5,159 bases of DNA from Planctomycetaceae bacterium. Its GTDB lineage: Bacteria > Planctomycetota > Planctomycetia > Planctomycetales > Planctomycetaceae. A model generated the notes under the pieces. That model did not search any database. It was not told the origin of the DNA and worked only from the letters and a program-made list of their open reading frames with translations. The stretch covers positions 1 through 5,159 of the forward strand of contig JAGQQT010000328.1 in the NCBI GenBank assembly GCA_020426065.1, in the 5' to 3' direction. Below, in pieces: positions 1-5,159 of this stretch; within the stretch, counting starts at the first letter, position 1; each line of letters opens with the position of its first letter. A program made the translations under genes and the position numbers.

Positions 1-1753
1 ATTCCGGATGAGCCTGATGGATCTGTTCGAGCCCGGTTTCTATGCGGGTGAAGACCTCGCCATACTTCGCAATCCCGAGGTCCTGAACCCGAAAGCTGAC
101 TTCAGCGTGTCGACGTTCCGGCTCGTAAAACGCCCGCTTCAGATTGGCTGGCAGGAGTTGAAGCAGGGGCATGCGGTCTTCCGGGCTGCCGGAGCCGGGA
201 AGGACATCGATAAAATTGCGGATCGAAACCGGATTGCCAATGAGCGGCTCGCTCTGCAGCAGATCATCGACCGCCATTACGACCTGCAGAACTTCCGCTG
301 ATTCGGAATCAACATTTTCTCCCCACGAGATATTCACCCGGGACATTTCCAGTCCCCCAAAGGCTTCATCCATGTGCTGAATGGCGAGCACGGTTTCGGA
401 ATGCTGGGGCAGGGCATTGGCACGACGTTCATCGGGCCTGAGTTGGAGCGAGATCAGAGCGAGAGCGGCGGTGAGGCCGATTCCCAGTTTGGCATACAGC
501 GAAGACCGCTTCAGCACATACTCCACCAGACCGCTGACCCGATTCAGGTTGCGGTCGATCAGACCGCGGTCATGGCCCAGGTGAATGTTATTGCCGAGTC
601 GGGTGGAGCAGGCCAGGGGTATGGTCAGGACCACAGAGAGAAACGTGAGCAGCACGCCAATCACGCAGCAGAGGCCGAACTCACGCACGATTTCATGCTT
701 GGCCAGTGAGAGCGAGCCGAAACCGATGGCGGTGGTAATTGAAGTCAACGCACAGGCCAGTCCCACACAGCAGATGCCGGAGCGGGCCGCTTCCCGGACT
801 GACATTCCCTTGCCGCGTCGTTTGCGGATTTCCACCATCAGATGGACGCCATCGGTCAATCCAACCAGTGAGAGCAGGACCGGCAGGATAATGTCGTTGA
901 AAGGGTTATCCTGAAAATCAAAAAACGGGAGAATGCCCAGGGTCCAGAACACTCCAACGGCGGGTGCGATCGAAACAATCAGCACCGCTCGAATGCCGCG
1001 AAACAGGACGATGGCCATCATCAGAATGCTGCCGTAACCGATTGCCTGATAACGGAAGCGATGCTCTTCCTGGGAAGAAATGAATGTCAGATAACCGGGC
1101 ACACTGCCGGTGAGCAGAAATTCGAAATCGACATCTGCTCCCTGAATCGCATCAAGAGCGGTCTGCTTGAGGCGATCGGTGCAGTCTTCATCACTGGTGA
1201 CAAACAGCCAGTCAAAATGGATCATCAGCAGGAGCGTATTTCCATCTTTGGCCAGCAGTTGTCCGCTGATGAGGGGATGATTGATCGCCCGCTCTCTGGC
1301 TTCTTCAAACTGCCGATCCGAGGAGCGGTCGGGCGGAAACAGCGATTCTCGAAAACCGAACAGGTTCAGCACTGGTGCCCGGTCCATCCAGAAGACATTC
1401 CGCACATAAGGGAGTGCTTCCAGATCGGTCACCACCTTGCGGATGGCTGCGGAACCCTTGCGGGTGAAAAACTCCTGCGATTTGACAACCAGCACCGCAT
1501 CGGCATTCGAAATGCTGACCGCTTTGACATCGGGAACAACCGGCTGACGACGTCCCGGTATGGGTGATCCGGATTCCTCTTGAGTCTCTTCCTCTGCAGG
1601 CCGGAACCAGCCGGTGATCAACTCCGGTTGATATCGTCCCAGCAGGCTCAGGGCGGACAACGCCACCAGAATGAATATCACGAGACCAGGACGATCCACC
1701 GTACTGCCAAACACACGATCAAAAAAACGTTCAGCCACAGGCGGAGTCGACAC
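1..1753 (-). CDS. MMPL/RND-superfamily transporter, C-terminus cut by window edge
   Basis: Inner-membrane exporter of the RND superfamily (MMPL / HAE3-like branch); the substrate cannot be told. The minus strand reads without a stop from GTG at 1753 to the window edge, giving 584 residues. Visible parts: TM1 about 23-40; an extracytoplasmic porter loop about 41-230; a five-helix block about 236-380 holding the family-typical GLTDGVHLMVEIRKRR stretch (298-313, with D301 in TM4 as the likely proton-relay acid); TM7 about 422-437; then the start of the second porter loop. RND proteins of this type usually have 12 TM segments and roughly 800-1,000 residues, so about a third is missing to the left. 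A TGA lies four codons upstream of the GTG and there is no early ATG, so the start is GTG 1753 or GTG 1738; neither has a clear Shine-Dalgarno. It lies 102 bases downstream of the redoxin/heme/copper gene on the same strand. Family call is firm, function is not. Confidence 0.9.
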   Translation of the reverse strand, partial: MSTPPVAERFFDRVFGSTVDRPGLVIFILVALSALSLLGRYQPELITGWFRPAEEETQEESGSPIPGRRQPVVPDVKAVSISNADAVLVVKSQEFFTRKGSAAIRKVVTDLEALPYVRNVFWMDRAPVLNLFGFRESLFPPDRSSDRQFEEARERAINHPLISGQLLAKDGNTLLLMIHFDWLFVTSDEDCTDRLKQTALDAIQGADVDFEFLLTGSVPGYLTFISSQEEHRFRYQAIGYGSILMMAIVLFRGIRAVLIVSIAPAVGVFWTLGILPFFDFQDNPFNDIILPVLLSLVGLTDGVHLMVEIRKRRGKGMSVREAARSGICCVGLACALTSITTAIGFGSLSLAKHEIVREFGLCCVIGVLLTFLSVVLTIPLACSTRLGNNIHLGHDRGLIDRNLNRVSGLVEYVLKRSSLYAKLGIGLTAALALISLQLRPDERRANALPQHSETVLAIQHMDEAFGGLEMSRVNISWGENVDSESAEVLQVVMAVDDLLQSEPLIGNPVSIRNFIDVLPGSGSPEDRMPLLQLLPANLKRAFYEPERRHAEVSFRVQDLGIAKYGEVFTRIETGLEQIHQAHPE

Positions 1754-1768
1754 GGGTGGAGCTCAATT

Positions 1769-1789
1769 CGTAATAACGTAAAAGCGTAA
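1769..1789. repeat. Three CGTAA units at exact 8-base spacing
   Basis: On the plus strand CGTAA occurs at 1769-1773, 1777-1781 and 1785-1789; on the minus strand this reads TTACG three times with an 8-base period. It sits 16-36 bases upstream of the GTG start of the RND gene, where a promoter or operator would be expected. A regulator-binding array is an inference; chance in a short AT-richer stretch is possible. Confidence 0.4.
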
Positions 1790-1806
1790 GACTGCTGGTA
1801 AATTCC

Positions 1807-1829
1807 TCACCCCCCCGGAGGGAGGGTGA
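1807..1829 (-). terminator. GC-rich hairpin between the multidomain gene and the RND gene
   Basis: The arms TCACCCCCCC (1807-1816) and GGGAGGGTGA (1820-1829) pair over 10 positions with one C-A mismatch and a 3-base GGA loop. It begins 27 bases after the stop of the multidomain gene. On the minus strand it is followed only by GGAATTTACC, which is a weak U-tract. On the plus strand it is followed by AATTCTTTTCT, but no plus-strand gene ends here. It may therefore be an imperfect intrinsic terminator, an attenuator, or a 3'-end stabilising stem. Confidence 0.4.
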
Positions 1830-1855
1830 AATTCTTTTCTACTGCCAGAATCCAG

Positions 1856-3826
1856 TCAGATTTCCCGGTTGGATTTTGCCAGTTCGGCGAATTCGTCGGG
1901 GAGGAGGAGGCCATCGTGGTTCTGGTCGAAGCGGTGGAAGGCAAAGCGGCTCAGTGAGGTTGGAAGTTCGTCCTTCTTGATTTTTCCATCACCGTCCTGG
2001 TCGAACCGTTTGAAGAAGTCCTTCACGAAGGCATCAATCCGCTGCTGCTTTTCAGGAGATATGGTTTCCGGCTTTTTCTCCTCTTCAGTCTTGTCATCCT
2101 GATCCTTGACTGGTGAGGCGACTTCGAAAAAGGCGATCGCCATCTCTTCGGAACTTTGTTCTCCCCAAGTCACGTACGCTTCTGGGTCCGGGTTGTAAGG
2201 ATTGCTGGCGGAATTATCGAACCAGGCTTCGAAGGAGAATGATTTCACATCTCCCAGAGACTGGGGCTCGTTCAGTTCATACACGTGCTGCCAGTTGAAA
2301 TCATAGTGTGGCACATCGAGCAGAATTTCCTGCTGTTCATTCCGCTCCTGATAAACCCGGATTCCTTTGCCGCGATAATGCATGTGTGGCGAAACCGCGA
2401 TCAGGCTTCCTCCTTTGGGGATATTGGTCAGCTTGCCTTCAATGCGAAAGTTGTCCGCGTGCGGAGGAATTTCAAATTCACTGTTGATTGCCATCAGCGT
2501 GGCGACTTCATGAGTGACCTGTTCCCGTTCCAGAAACACCAGCCCCAACTTGGTGATGTCTTCCTGCACAGAACCATTCGGTGTGTAATGCATCTGGAAA
2601 ACCAGCTTGGAACCAGCCGGGATGCGGCGGCCATGCCCCGGTGGGAGCATGACGGATCGCTGACCGGGAACGTATGCGGCCACCCAGCCCAGGCCACGCA
2701 GCTCTGTTCCGTCGGGCGGACGGATGAAAACAATCGTGTGATGCACAACTGCCCGATTGCCCGGAATCACCTCCGCTCCATTGATCCACATCTCCTTTTC
2801 GAAGCCGGGATCAACCACGTAATACTGATAATCGACAATCCCTTCTGCGGGGACTTCAAAGGGTTTGCTGTGCATCGGATAGACGGCATCCGGCTCCCGG
2901 CTCATGTGCCAGCCGGTTGAAGGTTCCGGAGCGGGGGGAAGTTCGGCCACATCTCCATAAGGCATGCCGCCGTTCACCCAGTCTCGCAGCAGCTGTTTTT
3001 CTGCAGCGGAGATGAGTCGTTGATTGGCGAAGGAGCTCTTTTCAGGATTCGCATGCCAGGGAGGCATTCGTCCCTCTTCAACCACTTCCAGAATCATCGA
3101 ACCCCAGCCGAGGATTTCATCAAAGCTGGTCAGGGAGAAGGGACCGATTTCTCCTTCCCGATGGCATTCCACGCAATGTTTCTGCAGCAGAGGGGCAATG
3201 TCATGGCAATAGGTGAGTGAAGTGGTGGTTTCGCCGGGAAGCACTTTCCCCATCAGGCAACCGACGGCTTTGGTTTCAGGAACTTCAACATCCTTTCCGG
3301 TGACGAGTTGCTCCAGGGCAATCTTGAGGTCATCGCGGGTTGGTTCCGCCTTGGCGACGCCGGGAAGGTACTGATCATCCACGCGGCCACGATAACGAAC
3401 CTGACCAGCCGGATCGATTACGACAATTTCGGGCGTCCGCTCGGCCAGCAGTTCATCGGCCAGCCGGTTTTCGTAATCCTTGGCGAAAGGAAAGCGGATT
3501 CCCGCCGTATTCACATAGGCTTCGATTTCTGTCAGCTCATCCTGCAGGTTGCTGTTGATGCCGATGAAATCCACTTTGCCGGCATAAGTTTCGGACAGCT
3601 GCTGCAGACGGGGACCATATAAACGGGCCAGGGGACATTCCGTTCCCAGAAAACAGAAGACCGTGATCCGTTCGGGCTGCGGCAACGGAATTTTGACACG
3701 GCTCCCCTGCACTCCCGGCAACTCCCGGGCGGGGGATTGTTGCGGAGTGTTTTCCTCAGCCCGCAACGGAGTCGCCAGAAGTGTCCCGAGGCAGAACAGA
3801 GTGACCAGCACGAATCGACTTACCAT
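1856..3826 (-). CDS. Secreted redoxin / cytochrome c / type II copper monooxygenase-like / EF-hand protein
   Basis: A 656-residue extracytoplasmic multidomain redox protein. A signal peptide (1-23, cleavage likely after LRA) is followed by a redoxin (AhpC/TSA-like) domain at about 46-175, with a single active-site-type cysteine in GTECPLA (C64) and a later GC (C190). A monoheme cytochrome c domain at about 203-293 has C218-V-E-C221-H222 and RMPPWHA (M254 a likely axial ligand, H258 nearby). A copper type II monooxygenase-like pair of domains at about 318-568 has VVHHTIVF (H362/H363), QMHY (H413), SPHMHY (H481/H483) and SSEEM (M562), matching the CuH and CuM ligand order of PHM/DBM. A charged linker (about 569-595) leads to two EF-hands, D609-E620 and D634-E645. 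ATG 3826 has a strong GGAGGA 9 bases upstream. The start overlaps the protease gene by 7 bases. Domain calls are strong; catalysis and substrate are unknown. Annotation pipelines would probably call it 'redoxin domain-containing protein'. Confidence 0.93.
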   Translation of the reverse strand: MVSRFVLVTLFCLGTLLATPLRAEENTPQQSPARELPGVQGSRVKIPLPQPERITVFCFLGTECPLARLYGPRLQQLSETYAGKVDFIGINSNLQDELTEIEAYVNTAGIRFPFAKDYENRLADELLAERTPEIVVIDPAGQVRYRGRVDDQYLPGVAKAEPTRDDLKIALEQLVTGKDVEVPETKAVGCLMGKVLPGETTTSLTYCHDIAPLLQKHCVECHREGEIGPFSLTSFDEILGWGSMILEVVEEGRMPPWHANPEKSSFANQRLISAAEKQLLRDWVNGGMPYGDVAELPPAPEPSTGWHMSREPDAVYPMHSKPFEVPAEGIVDYQYYVVDPGFEKEMWINGAEVIPGNRAVVHHTIVFIRPPDGTELRGLGWVAAYVPGQRSVMLPPGHGRRIPAGSKLVFQMHYTPNGSVQEDITKLGLVFLEREQVTHEVATLMAINSEFEIPPHADNFRIEGKLTNIPKGGSLIAVSPHMHYRGKGIRVYQERNEQQEILLDVPHYDFNWQHVYELNEPQSLGDVKSFSFEAWFDNSASNPYNPDPEAYVTWGEQSSEEMAIAFFEVASPVKDQDDKTEEEKKPETISPEKQQRIDAFVKDFFKRFDQDGDGKIKKDELPTSLSRFAFHRFDQNHDGLLLPDEFAELAKSNREI

Positions 3827-4500
3827 TTGAAACTTTCCTCCGGGGGTTCTGGATGCATGGCCAGCCCCTCTCGTTTTGCATCTCGAACGATCACCAGAAA
3901 CGCCAGATAATCATAGAACGCATGCGAGGCAATCGGAGCCAGCAGATTCCGTTCGCCGGTCGCATCAAACAGCCAGCCAAAATACAGGCCCGCCAGGCTG
4001 GCAAAGATTGCATAGGTCCAGGTGACCGCATGCACAATCCCGAAGGCCATGCTGCTGATTACCCAGCTCCATTCGTAATTCAGAAAGGATTCCAGCCAGA
4101 CCATCATAAAGCCGCGAAACAGAACCTCTTCCCCTACTCCAGCCAGGATGGCCAGCATCGCCAGTTCTGCGTGACTGCATTCCGCCAGATAACGTCCCAG
4201 CGTATTGAGCACCGTCTGCTGGACTTTCTGCACGGATGGCAAGGGAAGTTGCTCGATTCCCAGAAAGATGAAAAAGAGCGGCACGGCGGAGAGAAGTCCA
4301 TAACCGATTGCCCGAATGTTCCAGTCGGCATATTCGGTGGGACTGACAGAAAAGATCCAGCCCAGGCCAAATGCCACAATCAACAACGAAAACTCGAAGA
4401 TTCCCGAACTGGTGAGAAACTCTTCCCGTGTATCAAATCTCAAGTCATCGGTCCCTTCGGTGGCGGCGACTAACATTACTTTTCCCGGTAGTTTTTCCAT
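3820..4500 (-). CDS. CPBP-family intramembrane metalloprotease
   Basis: A 226-residue polytopic membrane protein of the CPBP (CaaX protease and bacteriocin-processing/ABI, Rce1-like) family. The three family motifs are visible: GEEVLFRG (E124, E125, R129), FGIVH (F153, H157) and SHAFYD (H193, D197). Hydrophobic segments lie at about 34-52, 63-82, 113-135, 145-160, 161-178 and 188-206. Family members cleave or bind prenylated or membrane-embedded substrates; the substrate here is unknown, and many bacterial members have no assigned role. The start is ATG 4500, preceded only by a weak GATCGAGA. ATG 4476 (M9), preceded by GGGAA at 5-base spacing, is a credible alternative that leaves every motif and TM intact. 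The TAA (3820-3822) lies inside the downstream gene, and that gene's Shine-Dalgarno is within codons for PEE near the C-terminus, so the two are translationally coupled. Confidence 0.9.
   Translation of the reverse strand: MEKLPGKVMLVAATEGTDDLRFDTREEFLTSSGIFEFSLLIVAFGLGWIFSVSPTEYADWNIRAIGYGLLSAVPLFFIFLGIEQLPLPSVQKVQQTVLNTLGRYLAECSHAELAMLAILAGVGEEVLFRGFMMVWLESFLNYEWSWVISSMAFGIVHAVTWTYAIFASLAGLYFGWLFDATGERNLLAPIASHAFYDYLAFLVIVRDAKREGLAMHPEPPEESFKW
3836..3841 (-). promoter_or_regulatory. Strong Shine-Dalgarno of the multidomain gene, inside the protease CDS
   Basis: GGAGGA on the minus strand, 9 bases before ATG 3826, lies within the last codons of the CPBP gene. It fixes the start of the downstream gene and suggests that ribosomes finishing the protease at TAA 3820 reinitiate on the overlapping start. 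Confidence 0.8.
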
Positions 4501-4554
4501 TCTCGATCTGATCTGTCAAATGCGGATCCAAATTGACCCCGGGAGGGAATTCTC

Positions 4555-4583
4555 TTTGCACGCCTGCTCCCATCGGTTATGCT
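4555..4583 (+). promoter_or_regulatory. Candidate sigma-70-type promoter for the PSCyt1 gene
   Basis: TTTGCA (4555-4560) and TATGCT (4578-4583) match 4 of 6 positions each of the -35 and -10 consensus, with an exact 17-base spacer. Transcription would begin near 4590 and leave a leader of about 50 bases before ATG 4641. This is a consensus match by eye only. Confidence 0.35.
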
Positions 4584-4592
4584 ACATATGTA
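4583..4592. repeat. 10-base perfect palindrome TACATATGTA
   Basis: TACATATGTA is fully self-complementary and overlaps the end of the candidate -10 box and the expected transcription start of the rightward gene. A dimeric regulator could bind there, but a single 10-base palindrome may be chance. Confidence 0.25.
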
Positions 4593-4640
4593 CGGCCTGC
4601 CATCAGCTCCCCACCAGTTTTCACGTCCGTGGATTACCCG

Positions 4641-5159
4641 ATGACTGCACGATTTCTCACCCTGATTCTCTGCTCAAGCTACATACTCTCTCCCCAGGGG
4701 GTTGCGTTTGGCGAACAGAGCGAAATTGAACATTTCGAGAGTAAAATCCGCCCCGTGCTCATCAAGTACTGCTATGAATGCCACTCGATGGAGTCAAAAG
4801 CGGTCAAAGGGGGACTGCTGCTCGACAGCCGTGAAGGTCTTTTGACCGGCGGAGACAGTGGACCGGCCATTGTGCCGGGGAAAGTGGAAGAAAGTCTGCT
4901 GATCGAATCCCTCAAATTCGAAAGCTACGAGATGCCCCCTTCCGGCAAGCTGCCGGAACATGTGATCAAGGATTTTGAACTCTGGATTCAACAGGGAGCG
5001 ATCGACCCCCGCAAATCCGACCAGAAGCTGGTCCGGGAAGGAATCGACTGGGAACAGGCTCGACAGTTCTGGTCTTATCAGCCGCTCTCGCCTCACAAAC
5101 CAGGACAGTTGTCTTTAACAGAACAGATTGATCAGGCCCTGGATCAGGAACTGGAAAAA
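4641..5159 (+). CDS. PSCyt1-type planctomycete cytochrome c protein (PSCyt1/DUF1549/DUF1553 family), C-terminus cut by window edge
   Basis: The N-terminal 173 residues of a secreted heme protein; the frame is open to the right edge. A signal peptide (about 1-24, MTARFLTLIL start, probable cleavage near VAFG) is followed by a PSCyt1-like cytochrome c domain, about 28-123. This has IRPVLIKYCYECH (C44, C47, H48), GGLLLDSREGLLTGGDSGPAIVPG, and YEMPP with M98 as the likely distal heme ligand. A WSYQPL stretch (144-149) and IDQALDQELEK at the edge look like the join to a DUF1549 (PSCyt2) domain. In planctomycetes such proteins usually continue through DUF1549 and DUF1553 to roughly 700-1,100 residues; their biochemical role is not established. 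ATG 4641 was chosen because it directly precedes the signal peptide; GTG 4629 in the same frame is an alternative. The Shine-Dalgarno is weak (GTGGA about 7 bases upstream). It is transcribed away from the protease gene. Confidence 0.9.
   Translation, partial: MTARFLTLILCSSYILSPQGVAFGEQSEIEHFESKIRPVLIKYCYECHSMESKAVKGGLLLDSREGLLTGGDSGPAIVPGKVEESLLIESLKFESYEMPPSGKLPEHVIKDFELWIQQGAIDPRKSDQKLVREGIDWEQARQFWSYQPLSPHKPGQLSLTEQIDQALDQELEK

Larger units (their letters stand above)
4501..4640. other. Divergent intergenic region between the protease and PSCyt1 genes
   Basis: These 140 bases separate two divergently transcribed starts (ATG 4500 minus, ATG 4641 plus) and must hold the promoters of both. 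I can point to one candidate promoter facing right and one 10-base palindrome. No convincing leftward promoter, riboswitch or small ORF was seen. Confidence 0.75.

Noticed and set aside
8..1789. Several plus-strand open frames of 67-168 codons
   Set aside because: They lie opposite the RND gene, whose minus-strand frame reads as a coherent transporter with recognisable TM and MMPL motifs. The plus-strand translations show no domain or composition of a real protein.
2285..2920. A 211-codon plus-strand frame inside the multidomain gene
   Set aside because: It is antisense to the copper monooxygenase and heme coding sequence, which carries all expected ligand residues. It has no recognisable motif or ribosome binding site.
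3853..4473. A 206-codon plus-strand frame opposite the protease gene
   Set aside because: It is the antisense shadow of a gene with all three CPBP motifs. The translation is rich in Gln/His/Lys/Arg and lacks any family signature.
4515..4520. TTGACA on the minus strand before the protease gene, as a -35 box
   Set aside because: It is only about 14 bases from ATG 4500, so a -10 box at normal spacing would fall inside the coding sequence. It could serve only a start from ATG 4476 or later, which is not supported.
4531..4552. AATTGACCCC...GGGAATTC as an inverted repeat or operator
   Set aside because: The arms pair only with an asymmetric bulge and are short, so this is not distinguishable from chance.
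4662..4673. Possible lipobox (LILC) in the PSCyt1 protein signal peptide
   Set aside because: The residue before the cysteine is Leu, not Gly/Ala/Ser, and the cysteine lies inside the hydrophobic core, so ordinary signal peptidase I cleavage is more likely.
4794..5096. A 100-codon minus-strand frame
   Set aside because: It is opposite the PSCyt1 heme domain on the plus strand, which has a signal peptide, CXXCH and conserved context.

Overview
The window looks like a planctomycete chromosome segment (order Planctomycetales; a Gimesia/Rubinisphaera-like genome is a guess). The evidence is the gene content. There is a planctomycete-type cytochrome c protein (PSCyt1 start of a PSCyt1/DUF1549/DUF1553 protein), a large secreted redoxin + heme c + copper monooxygenase-like + EF-hand protein, and an MMPL/RND exporter, all with moderate GC. 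I see no mobile element, tRNA, rRNA or CRISPR array.

Layout: positions 1-1753 (minus) hold the N-terminal 584 codons of an MMPL/RND transporter that runs off the left edge. It is the longest continuous reading on that strand there, and begins at a GTG. Positions 1754-1855 are a 102-base gap with a GC-rich hairpin and three CGTAA units at an exact 8-base period. Positions 1856-3826 (minus) hold the 656-residue multidomain secreted protein. Positions 3820-4500 (minus) hold a CPBP-type membrane protease (226 residues), whose end overlaps the start of the multidomain gene by 7 bases. Positions 4501-4640 are a divergent intergenic region with a candidate promoter and a 10-base palindrome. Positions 4641-5159 (plus) hold the first 173 codons of a secreted PSCyt1-type cytochrome c protein that runs off the right edge.

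How they may work together: the protease gene and the multidomain gene are almost certainly co-transcribed and translationally coupled, with a strong Shine-Dalgarno inside the end of the protease gene. The RND gene follows in the same direction, but the hairpin may separate or attenuate it. The most notable item is the 656-residue protein. It carries what looks like the complete six-ligand copper set of peptidylglycine/dopamine monooxygenases (H362, H363, H413; H481, H483, M562), plus a CXXCH heme site, a single-cysteine redoxin domain and two canonical EF-hands. That suggests an extracytoplasmic redox enzyme whose electron donor could be built in. Substrate and role cannot be read from the sequence.
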